Assembly: GCA_038207585.1 (NCBI GenBank)
Contig: JBBQZP010000006.1
Span: 1-64,000, forward strand
Reading direction: 5' to 3'
Length of the DNA: 64,000 nucleotides
Source: JBBQZP01 sp038207585
GTDB taxonomy: Bacteria > Pseudomonadota > Alphaproteobacteria > Rhodobacterales > Rhodobacteraceae
Below the pieces are notes generated by a model, which made no database searches, was not told where the DNA came from, and was given only the letters and a program-made list of their open reading frames with translations. Position numbers and translations under genes: made by a program. How positions within the stretch are numbered: position 1 is the first letter of the stretch; every line of letters starts with the position of its first letter. This document shows positions 1 to 6,926 of this stretch, one piece after another.

Positions 1-111
1 TGAACCCGTTGTTCGCAAATAGAACTTTCTGCCTGCTTTTGACCTCAAATGCGCGTCTGAGTGCGGCTGCTCAATCGAAATCCCGCACAGGATAACAGCG
101 CAGCAGGCAGC

Positions 112-1449
112 TTAGCCCGACACCCCTGATGAAAGCCGCAGGCTGGCTTCGAATCCGTCGGTTCGGCCCGCGCGCGGCGAGCGCAACGTCAATTTACCGC
201 CACTGCGCTCGGCGATGGCGTTAACGATACAAAGTCCGAGGCCACTCCCCTCGCTACCGGTTCTGTCACGCTCAAAGCGGTTGGTCAGACGGGTCAGCAC
301 CTCGGGTGGCACAACGGGGCCGTCGTTTGCGACGGTAAGGATGCCGTCTGCACTTAATCTCACCGCAACCGTGCCGCCCGTCTTGGCATGGCGCAGGGCG
401 TTGTCGATCAGGTTGCGACACAGGATGGCGAACGCGTCAGGGTCCAGATCCGACATCACGGGACTGTCCGGCAGCGACGTGACAATCCGCCCCGGCGCTG
501 TTGAACGCGACAGATCATCTATGATCAGACGGGCGACAGGGCGAAGGTCGGCCACACCATCCATCCGCAACTGGCCCCCCTCGGCACGGGCCAGTTGCAT
601 CAGGCGTTCGGACAGCCGCGTCAGACGTTTCAGCGTGGCTTCGATGTCGGCGGCGCGGGTTCTGGCGGCGGAATCCGTGGTCTCGGCCTGCAATCGTTGT
701 GCTTGTGCTATCGCCCCGGCCAGCGGGGTGCGCAATTCATGCGCGGCATTTGCGGCAAAGCTGCGCTCGGCCTCGAAGGCGGATGACAGGCGAACCAGCA
801 CGCTGTTCATTGTGTCCGCCAAGGGGGCGATTTCCGTGGGCAGATCGTCCGTAGCGACCGGGCTGAGGTCTCGGGCACCGCGCGCAGCCAGCCGGTCGCG
901 GAACTGGTGCAAGGGTCCAAGGCTGCCCTTGACGGCAAGGACGATGACAAGGAGTGCCACCGGAAGGACGATCAGCAGAGGCAGACCAAGGCCCATCTGC
1001 AATTCCCGCGCGACGCTTGCGCGGTGGTCCAGTGGTTCGGCCATTGTGATGCGGATTGTGCCCTGCACGGCATCCTCGTTATAGAACCGATGCGTGGCAG
1101 ATTGGCGGAAACCCGCACCGTCCCATAGCGGGAAGGCTGCCACATCGGCGGCGTGCGATTGCAGCAGGACTCGCCCCTGATTGTCGCGCACGATGTAGGT
1201 GAAGAACTCGTTATGGTCGCGTAGGGCGGCAAGGCGCTGGCTGATGCCTTCCTCGTCGCGACCCAGAATGTCGACAACCGCCAAAGGCAGGATGCGCTGC
1301 GCCGTTTCTTGCAGGGCGGAATCGAAGACTTCCTCGATCTCGGCCCGCGCGATGATTGCCGTCACGCTGGCCGCCGTGATCCAGACCAGCGTCAGCGCAA
1401 GGCCCAGCCACAGCCCCAGCCGCCCCTGCAGACTTCGCGGCCCCCTCAT
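112..1449 (-). CDS. Two-component sensor histidine kinase (QseC/TctE type)
   Basis: A 445-residue inner-membrane sensor kinase. A first membrane segment lies at about residues 13-34, a periplasmic sensor region of about 115 residues follows, and a second membrane segment lies at about 153-173. Then come a HAMP-like linker and a HisKA domain with the phospho-acceptor histidine in AAHELRTPL (H237). The ATPase domain shows the N box (NLIDNALRHA) and the G box GSGLGL. Its start overlaps the stop of the upstream response regulator by 4 bases, so the two are translationally coupled. The stimulus cannot be read from the sequence; the divergent PepSY/flavin/metal-ATPase cluster suggests a metal or envelope signal, which is inference. 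Confidence 0.93.
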   Translation of the reverse strand: MRGPRSLQGRLGLWLGLALTLVWITAASVTAIIARAEIEEVFDSALQETAQRILPLAVVDILGRDEEGISQRLAALRDHNEFFTYIVRDNQGRVLLQSHAADVAAFPLWDGAGFRQSATHRFYNEDAVQGTIRITMAEPLDHRASVARELQMGLGLPLLIVLPVALLVIVLAVKGSLGPLHQFRDRLAARGARDLSPVATDDLPTEIAPLADTMNSVLVRLSSAFEAERSFAANAAHELRTPLAGAIAQAQRLQAETTDSAARTRAADIEATLKRLTRLSERLMQLARAEGGQLRMDGVADLRPVARLIIDDLSRSTAPGRIVTSLPDSPVMSDLDPDAFAILCRNLIDNALRHAKTGGTVAVRLSADGILTVANDGPVVPPEVLTRLTNRFERDRTGSEGSGLGLCIVNAIAERSGGKLTLRSPRAGRTDGFEASLRLSSGVSG

Positions 1450-2105
1450 CCGCGCCCCAAGCGGTAGCCAAGGCCACGTTCTGTCTCAATAATGTCGGCG
1501 CCCAGTTTCTTGCGCAGGCGGCTGACATGAACCTCGATCGTGTTGCTTTCGACCTCGGCGCCGAAGGCGTAAAGTTTGTCTTCCAGCTGTGCCTTGGACA
1601 AAAGCTGTCCGGGTCGGGCCAACAGCGCCTCAAACAGCGCCCATTCGCGGGCGGTCAGGGCGACGGGCCGCCCATCGCGGTGCAGACTGCGGGCGGCAAG
1701 GTCAATGTCCAGCGGGCCATGACTGACCATGGGGTTGGGGTTCCCGGTATAACGGCGGGCGACAGACCCTATCCGCGCGGAGAGTTCTGAAAGATCAAAG
1801 GGTTTCACCAGATAATCATCCGCCCCGGCATTCAGCCCTTCAATTCGGTCGCTGATCTGATCAAGCGCGGTCAGGATGATGACAGGGGTCACATCGCCCA
1901 TTGCCCGCAAGCGCCGCAGGAAGGGAATACCCCGCCCGTCGGGCAGCATCAGGTCCAGCAACACCAGATCAAAAACCGCCCCCGCCATTGCATCACCTGC
2001 CGCATCCAGTCGCTGCACCCAATCAACCGACTGGCCATCGGCCGCCACCTGATCGCGCACGGCGGCCCCCAGCACGGTATCATCTTCGATCAGCAGAATC
2101 CGCAT
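1446..2105 (-). CDS. OmpR/PhoB-family response regulator
   Basis: A 219-residue response regulator. The N-terminal receiver domain has the acidic pair in IEDD, the phospho-acceptor D51 in LLDLMLPDG and the conserved lysine in LVKPFD. The C-terminal winged helix is of the OmpR type (RPGQLLSKAQLEDKLY, then the recognition region NTIEVHVSRLRKKL). I start it at 2105: this gives the canonical MRILLIEDD beginning and is preceded by an AAAGGA Shine-Dalgarno, whereas the longer open frame adds 59 residues without family similarity. It forms an operon with the downstream kinase and is divergent from the PepSY gene at 2255, a common arrangement when the regulator controls the divergent gene. Confidence 0.93.
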   Translation of the reverse strand: MRILLIEDDTVLGAAVRDQVAADGQSVDWVQRLDAAGDAMAGAVFDLVLLDLMLPDGRGIPFLRRLRAMGDVTPVIILTALDQISDRIEGLNAGADDYLVKPFDLSELSARIGSVARRYTGNPNPMVSHGPLDIDLAARSLHRDGRPVALTAREWALFEALLARPGQLLSKAQLEDKLYAFGAEVESNTIEVHVSRLRKKLGADIIETERGLGYRLGRG

Positions 2106-2165
2106 GATGCGCACCGTCCTTTCAGTTTCACATGACAAGTTCTGACCACCTTGCCTGACACAAAG

Positions 2166-2192
2166 CTGAAGCGCGGTATCAACCGCCTTCAG
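2166..2192. promoter_or_regulatory. Imperfect palindrome in the divergent regulator/PepSY promoter region
   Basis: CTGAAG, one unpaired C, then GCGGT, a 4-base spacer ATCA, and the complements ACCGC and CTTCAG form an 11-bp stem with one bulge. It overlaps a longer dyad, CAAAGCTGA (2161-2169) with TCAGCTTTG (2200-2208). It lies in the 149-bp gap between the response regulator start (2105) and the PepSY start (2255). It may be an operator for the regulator or a leader hairpin; its function is not known. Confidence 0.35.
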
Positions 2193-2254
2193 GCTGCCGT
2201 CAGCTTTGGCGGATATCACATCCCCAAGATTGGCCGAAACCCGGAGTCTGACCC

Positions 2255-2563
2255 ATGCGACCGAAACTGACAATTCTTGCATTTCTGGCGGCTTTTCCCG
2301 CCGGGATGGCGCGGTCGGATGATGATTGCTTTGTGCCTATGGCAAACTGGAAACCGCGCGAGGCTGTTGCCCAGCTTGCGGCAGAGCAGGGCTGGACCCT
2401 GCGCCGTATCAAGATCGACGATGGCTGCTACCAGATTGATGGCCGCGACGCGCAAGGCCGCGCCATCGAAGTGAAGATCCATCCCGGCACGCTGGCGATC
2501 ATCGAATTTGAGTTCGAGGATCAGGATCAGATGCACGGGGACAAGGTTCACAAGAAGAACTGA
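2255..2563 (+). CDS. Small periplasmic PepSY-domain protein
   Basis: A 102-residue protein with a Sec signal peptide (about residues 1-19, cleavage near GMA-RSDDD) and a single PepSY fold over the rest (REAVAQLAAEQGW, then a beta-strand region ending in the IEFEFEDQ stretch). Single-PepSY proteins of this kind often sit next to two-component systems and are thought to modulate periplasmic or sensor proteins. The start is supported by a CGGAG sequence 9 bases upstream. Two cysteines (C25 and the one in DDGCYQ) could form a disulfide. It opens the plus-strand cluster and is divergent from the response regulator. Confidence 0.85.
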   Translation: MRPKLTILAFLAAFPAGMARSDDDCFVPMANWKPREAVAQLAAEQGWTLRRIKIDDGCYQIDGRDAQGRAIEVKIHPGTLAIIEFEFEDQDQMHGDKVHKKN

Positions 2564-2740
2564 AACTGCATCACAAAGCCGCTGACAAGCCTAGCTGGAA
2601 CATTTGCGATTGCGAGGATGGTGGCCGTGGCCCGCCTTCACATGGCCTGTTCTCGCGCCATGCACTCCGGTGAAATCGCTTGATCCTGTTCCCCGACCAC
2701 CTGTCCAACGGCCCCTCCCTGTTCCAGCGGGGCCTTATTC

Positions 2741-2784
2741 TTCCTGACGCCAAGCTGAAGCAGAAAAAGCCGGGCCGTCAGGAA
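2741..2784 (+). repeat. Long-range hairpin in the leader of the Asp-rich gene
   Basis: TTCCTGACG at 2741-2749 is the exact reverse complement of CGTCAGGAA at 2776-2784, giving a 9-bp stem around a 26-base loop. It is preceded at 2710-2734 by a weaker GGCCCC/GGGGCC pair followed by TTATTCTT, which could be a terminator after the PepSY gene. Both lie in the 273-bp gap 2564-2836, where I see no gene. Confidence 0.3.
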
Positions 2785-2836
2785 CGTCTCAGGTTCGGCG
2801 CGCAAATCGGCCCTATCAGATGCAAGGAAATCCGCC

Positions 2837-3202
2837 ATGAAGACCCGACTTTCCATCCTTTTCGCCTCGACTGCGCTGACGTTCGCGCTTGGCCACCCGG
2901 CGCTGGCCGCGATGCAATCCAGCGGCAACGCCACAGGCTTCTGCGGCAGCGACGTTTGCATCATGAGGTTCGGGGATGGCGACCAGACCATACCCCTGAT
3001 CCGCGTCAGCGATGATGATGATGACGACGACGGCGGCTGGTTCCGCTGGGGGCATGATGATGATGATGAATGTGACGATGATGAAGGCAAAGACTGCGGG
3101 GCCGCATCGGGCAAAGGTAATGCAGCACCTGCGGGCACTATGGCACCGCCTGCGAATGGCCTGTTCGGCAACGGCGCACCGCCTGTCGCGGTGACCAACT
3201 GA
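2837..3202 (+). CDS. Secreted Asp-rich, cysteine-containing protein of unknown function
   Basis: 121 residues. A clear signal peptide ends near ALAA (residue 25). The mature protein has four cysteines (C36, C41, C79, C87), a run of seven aspartates at D59-D65, a second run D74-D77 followed by EC and further acidic residues to D86, and two tryptophans between the runs. The C-terminal third is Ala/Pro/Gly-rich. I do not recognise a family. The acidic tracts next to histidine and cysteines suggest binding of divalent or ferric metal in the periplasm (inference). The acidic tracts are encoded by GAT/GAC repeats that could change length by slippage. The start has AAGGAAA upstream. It sits between the PepSY and DUF2271 genes. 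Confidence 0.7.
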   Translation: MKTRLSILFASTALTFALGHPALAAMQSSGNATGFCGSDVCIMRFGDGDQTIPLIRVSDDDDDDDGGWFRWGHDDDDECDDDEGKDCGAASGKGNAAPAGTMAPPANGLFGNGAPPVAVTN

Positions 3203-3267
3203 TCCCGATCAGACTTATCCCGGTTCCGGTTCGGCCGGGGTCGGTCCAAAAACAATGGAGCCCCCAA

Positions 3268-3735
3268 ATGAAATCCCTTCTCGCCACGCTTGCGCTGACC
3301 ACCGCCCTGACCCTGCCGGGGCTGGCCATGGCACGCCCTGTCACCCTGACCACCACGCTGAACAGCTATGGGGGAGACGGTGCCTATCTGGCACTTTACG
3401 TCACTGACGCCTCTGGCGCCTATGTCGGCAGCCTGTGGATGGCAGGCGGAAAATCGAAGTATTACCAGCATCTGACCGATTGGTATGCCGCTACAAATGG
3501 GGATCTGGGCCAGATCAACGGTATCACCGGGGCCAGCGTCGGCGCTGGCCGGACGCTGGAAGTCTCGGTCGATCTGGCAGATGCCTTGTTCGATGCGGGC
3601 TATACACTGCACATCGACGCGGCGGTTGAGGATATGCGCGAAAGCCCCAATGAGATTGCGGTGCCGCTGACAACAGATGGTGCGGGCACGCCTGTGCAGG
3701 GCCGCCGCTACATCGCCAGCTTCACCTACCGGTAA
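3268..3735 (+). CDS. DUF2271 periplasmic protein, candidate flavinylation substrate
   Basis: 155 residues with a Sec signal peptide (cleavage near LAMA-RP, about residue 22). The rest matches the DUF2271 pattern: beta-rich start TLTTTLNSYGG, YVTDASG, LWMAGGKSKYYQHLTDW, then QINGITGASVGAG and a C-terminal RRYIASFTYR. The NGITGAS stretch (N84-S90) resembles the D-x-x-[ST]-G-A-[ST] sequence to which ApbE enzymes attach FMN, except that Asn replaces Asp; T87 would be the acceptor. DUF2271 genes are often neighbours of PepSY_TM and ApbE genes, as here. GGAG lies 7 bases before the start. Ten bases separate it from the PepSY/flavodoxin gene. The function is inferred. Confidence 0.8.
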   Translation: MKSLLATLALTTALTLPGLAMARPVTLTTTLNSYGGDGAYLALYVTDASGAYVGSLWMAGGKSKYYQHLTDWYAATNGDLGQINGITGASVGAGRTLEVSVDLADALFDAGYTLHIDAAVEDMRESPNEIAVPLTTDGAGTPVQGRRYIASFTYR

Positions 3736-3745
3736 GGGGCTGCCC

Positions 3746-5953
3746 ATGATCCGCGCGCTTCACCGCTGGCCGGGGCTGGTGGCCCTTGTTCTTGTGACCG
3801 TCCTTGCACTTAGCGGTGCTGCGCTGTCGGTGTTTCCGATGGCTGAACGGCTGTCAGCAGCACCGGCGATGGCGGGACAAAGCCTGGCCGATCTGGCCGC
3901 GCGTGTGGCCGGCAGCCATTCGGGGCTGGAGGAAATCCGCCGCTCACCTTCCGGCACAGTCACCGCCTGGTGGTTTGACGGTGGCACGCCGGGGTCTGCG
4001 GTGATTGACCCTGCAAGCGGCGCGGATATCGGTTCGGCTGACCCCAATCCGGTGGAGCGCTGGCTGACCACCCTGCACCGGTCGTTGTTTCTGGACGATA
4101 CCGGGCGACTGGTGATGGCGGGGGGTGCTGTGGCCATGCTGATGCTGGCGCTGTCGGGTGTGGCGCTGGTGGCGCGGCGCGCGGGCGGTTGGCAGCGGTG
4201 GTTTGCACCCCTGCGCGGGCCAATGGCCGGGAGGCTGCACGTCGAGATTGCCCGGATCGCCGTGTTCGGCCTTGCGCTGTCAGCGGCCACCGCCCTGTGG
4301 ATGACCGCATCGACCTTTGACCTTTTACCCGATGGTGAAGTGCGCCCCGTTGATCCTGCCGCCGTCAGTGGTCAGATCGCTTTCCCATTGGACCAGATGG
4401 CCGCGCTGCGCGAGGTCCCTCTCGCGTCCTTCCGCAAGCTCAGCTTTCCTTATGCAGACGATGCGCAGGATGTCTTCAGGCTATCCACGGATGCGGGCGT
4501 TGCCCTGATCGACCAAGGCACGGGCGAGTTGCTGTCATTTGCGCCCCTGACGCCATGGCAGCGCGTATCGGAAACCATCTACATGCTGCACACGGGGCAG
4601 GGTGCTGCGGTGCTGGGCGTGATCCTTGGGCTGATCGCGCTGAGCGTTCCCGTCATGGGCACAACCGGCGTTCTGATCTGGGCTGCTGCGCGCCGGGGCC
4701 GGCCACGCTTGCGGGGTGTGGTTCCGGCGGGCAGGGCGCAGACGGTGATCCTTGTGGGCTCCGAAGGGGGCAGCACCTGGGGCTTTGCCGCAACGCTCGC
4801 CCGTGCGCTGCAAGCGGGGGGGCAAGCGGTGCATCTGGCTCCGATGTCTGCCTTTGACCCTGCACGTTACCCCCGAGCCGAACGGTTTCTGATCTTGGCT
4901 GCCACCTATGGCGAGGGCGATGCCCCCGCCTCGGCCAAGGGCTTCCTTGATCAGTTGGCAAGCCTGACCGAAAGGCCGAAAGCCCCCTTCGCCGTGCTGG
5001 GCTTTGGCGATCGCAGCTTTCCCGCCTTCTGCGCCTTTGCCGCCGAAGTGGACAAGGCCGCCCGTGCCAAGGGTTGGGCCAGCCTCTTGCCGGTGGACAC
5101 GGTTGACCGCCAGTCACCGCAAGATTTCGCCAGTTGGGGCCGGGCGTTGGGTGCCGCTTTGGGCTCTTCGCTGAACTTGAACCACCAGCCTGTCCGTCCG
5201 GCGGCAGACAGCCTGATCTTGATTTCACGCCGCGATTACGGCGCGGAAGTGCAGGCCCCAACCGCGATCCTGCGCTTCGCGCTGCCAAAGGCTGATCTCT
5301 GGGCGCGGCTGGCGGGTCGGGGCTTTGCGCGGTTTCAGGCGGGCGATCTGATCGGCATCCTGCCCGAGGGATCACCCCTCCCGCGGCTATATTCGCTGGC
5401 CTCTGGCAGCAAGGACGACTTTGTCGAAATCGTTGTGAAGAAACTTCCCGGCGGCCTGTGTTCCGGGCAGCTATTGGCACTGGAACCGGGGGATGCTGTG
5501 CAGGGCTTCCTGCGGCGCAATCCGGGATTCCACGCCGGGCGGGGCCGCGCGCCCCTGATCCTGATCGGGGCGGGTACTGGGATCGGCCCGTTGGCTGGGT
5601 TCATCCGCGCCAATACGCGTCGCCGCCCGGTGCATCTTTTTTTCGGAATGCGGCACCCTGAAAGTGATTTCCTTTATAGCGATGATTTGGCGGCGTGGCG
5701 GGACAAAGCGCATCTGGCGGCCCTGCACACCGCCGTCTCGCGCGGGGCAAAGCCGCATTATGTGCAGGATGCGCTACGGGCCGAGGCCGTGCAGGTGGCC
5801 GAGGCGATCCGCAAGGGGGCACGCGTCATGGTCTGCGGTGGACGTGACATGGCGCAAGGCGTGGCCTTGGCATTTGAGGATATCCTTGCCCCCATGGGCC
5901 TGACACCCGCCAAACTGAAAGCCGAGGGACGCTATGTTGAAGATGTCTACTGA
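3746..5953 (+). CDS. PepSY_TM protein fused to a CysJ-like flavodoxin/FAD reductase
   Basis: 735 residues in two halves. Residues 1-320 are a PepSY-associated membrane domain with membrane segments near 8-30, 121-143, 166-190 and 283-312. Histidines H6, H111 (LHRSLF), H165 and H282 are placed as expected for heme ligands. Residues 333-475 are a flavodoxin domain (VGSEGGSTWGFA, ATYGEGDAP). Residues 485-735 form a ferredoxin-NADP reductase-like module with RLYSLAS for FAD, GAGTGIGPL for NAD(P)H and the terminal RYVEDVY typical of CysJ. The predicted path is cytosolic NADPH to FAD to FMN to membrane heme to a periplasmic acceptor. The start at 3746 has AAGGGGC upstream; a longer frame from 3677 lies inside the previous gene. 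It overlaps apbE by 20 bases. Confidence 0.9.
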   Translation: MIRALHRWPGLVALVLVTVLALSGAALSVFPMAERLSAAPAMAGQSLADLAARVAGSHSGLEEIRRSPSGTVTAWWFDGGTPGSAVIDPASGADIGSADPNPVERWLTTLHRSLFLDDTGRLVMAGGAVAMLMLALSGVALVARRAGGWQRWFAPLRGPMAGRLHVEIARIAVFGLALSAATALWMTASTFDLLPDGEVRPVDPAAVSGQIAFPLDQMAALREVPLASFRKLSFPYADDAQDVFRLSTDAGVALIDQGTGELLSFAPLTPWQRVSETIYMLHTGQGAAVLGVILGLIALSVPVMGTTGVLIWAAARRGRPRLRGVVPAGRAQTVILVGSEGGSTWGFAATLARALQAGGQAVHLAPMSAFDPARYPRAERFLILAATYGEGDAPASAKGFLDQLASLTERPKAPFAVLGFGDRSFPAFCAFAAEVDKAARAKGWASLLPVDTVDRQSPQDFASWGRALGAALGSSLNLNHQPVRPAADSLILISRRDYGAEVQAPTAILRFALPKADLWARLAGRGFARFQAGDLIGILPEGSPLPRLYSLASGSKDDFVEIVVKKLPGGLCSGQLLALEPGDAVQGFLRRNPGFHAGRGRAPLILIGAGTGIGPLAGFIRANTRRRPVHLFFGMRHPESDFLYSDDLAAWRDKAHLAALHTAVSRGAKPHYVQDALRAEAVQVAEAIRKGARVMVCGGRDMAQGVALAFEDILAPMGLTPAKLKAEGRYVEDVY

Positions 5954-6923
5954 CCTTGCCCGCGCTGACCTGTGCCGCCATGCGCTGAACGGCCCAACTA
6001 TGGGCACCCGCTGGTCTGCGCTGTTTTTTGTCGATCGTGACCCCGCTCCGGTTCAGGCTGCCTTGCAGGTGGCAGTGGCGGCGGTGGATACACAGATGTC
6101 CACATGGAACCCTGAAAGTGACCTGATGCGCCTGAATCGTGCCCCGGTGGGGGAATGGATCAAGGTTCCGCCCGATCTGGCGCGGGTTCTGGTATTTGGG
6201 CTGACCATTGGACGCGCGTCAGGCGGGGCTTTCGATATCGCCATGGGGGATGCGGTGCAGGCTTGGGGCTTTGGGGCGTCAGCGGCTGATGCGGCGGCCA
6301 TCCGCGTGGCGATGGGGGCCCCAAAACGATGCGCCCATGAGGTGCTGGACCTTGACGGCGACAGGGTGCGCAAGACCGCCCCCCTGACGCTGGACCTTAA
6401 CGGTATCGCCAAAGGCCATGGCGTGGACAGGCTCGCCTGCGTGCTGCGTGACCATGGTATCACCGATGCGCTGGTTGGGATTGACGGCGAGATGCGCGCC
6501 ATTGGCCTGCGCCCAGATGGCAGTCCCTGGACCATCGCGGTTGAGACGCCGGATCCTGAACGCCGCACCCCCCATTCCATCCTGATGCTGCAAGATGCCG
6601 CCGTGGCAACCTCAGGCGATTACCGCCACTGGGTCAACGTGCAGGGCCGACGCCTGTCGCATATGATGGACCCGAAGCGGGGGGCACCGCTTCTGACCTC
6701 TCCGGCATCGGTCACCGTGATCGCACCGACCTGCGCTACGGCCGATGCCTGGGCAACCGCCCTTATGGTTGCGGGTGTCGATGCCGGGTCGCAGATGGCA
6801 CAGAAGTTCGGGCTCGACGCCCTGTTCTTGATCCGCGATGCTGCAGGTGACGTGCAGAGCCGGTCGGTTGGACAGCTGTTCACGCCAAAAAAGGCGGCGA
6901 CCGCCCTGACGATAGAAGGCTAA
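5934..6923 (+). CDS. apbE: FAD:protein FMN transferase (ApbE family)
   Basis: 329 residues. ApbE covalently attaches FMN from FAD to Ser/Thr in target proteins. Family motifs are present: GPTMGTRWS (20-28), MSTWNPESDL (55-64), LDLNGIAKGHGVD (153-165), ATSGDYRHW (225-233), HMMDPKRGAPL (243-253) and the metal-binding region TCATADAWATALM. The family usually carries an export signal or lipobox, but this protein begins MLKMSTDLARADLCRHALNG with no hydrophobic segment, and its start is fixed inside the previous gene, so it appears cytosolic. The obvious candidate target is the DUF2271 protein two genes upstream. The metal ATPase gene follows after 3 bases. Confidence 0.92.
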   Translation: MLKMSTDLARADLCRHALNGPTMGTRWSALFFVDRDPAPVQAALQVAVAAVDTQMSTWNPESDLMRLNRAPVGEWIKVPPDLARVLVFGLTIGRASGGAFDIAMGDAVQAWGFGASAADAAAIRVAMGAPKRCAHEVLDLDGDRVRKTAPLTLDLNGIAKGHGVDRLACVLRDHGITDALVGIDGEMRAIGLRPDGSPWTIAVETPDPERRTPHSILMLQDAAVATSGDYRHWVNVQGRRLSHMMDPKRGAPLLTSPASVTVIAPTCATADAWATALMVAGVDAGSQMAQKFGLDALFLIRDAAGDVQSRSVGQLFTPKKAATALTIEG

Positions 6924-6926
6924 GCG

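Noticed and set aside
3010..3080. CRISPR-like or satellite repeat
   Set aside because: The GAT/GAC repetition is in frame and codes for the aspartate tracts; there are no spacers.
2638..3747. Long minus-strand open frame opposite the Asp-rich and DUF2271 genes
   Set aside because: Its product is low-complexity (poly-Ser from the GAT repeats, Arg/Gly-rich), has no family similarity, and runs opposite two genes with signal peptides and ribosome sites.
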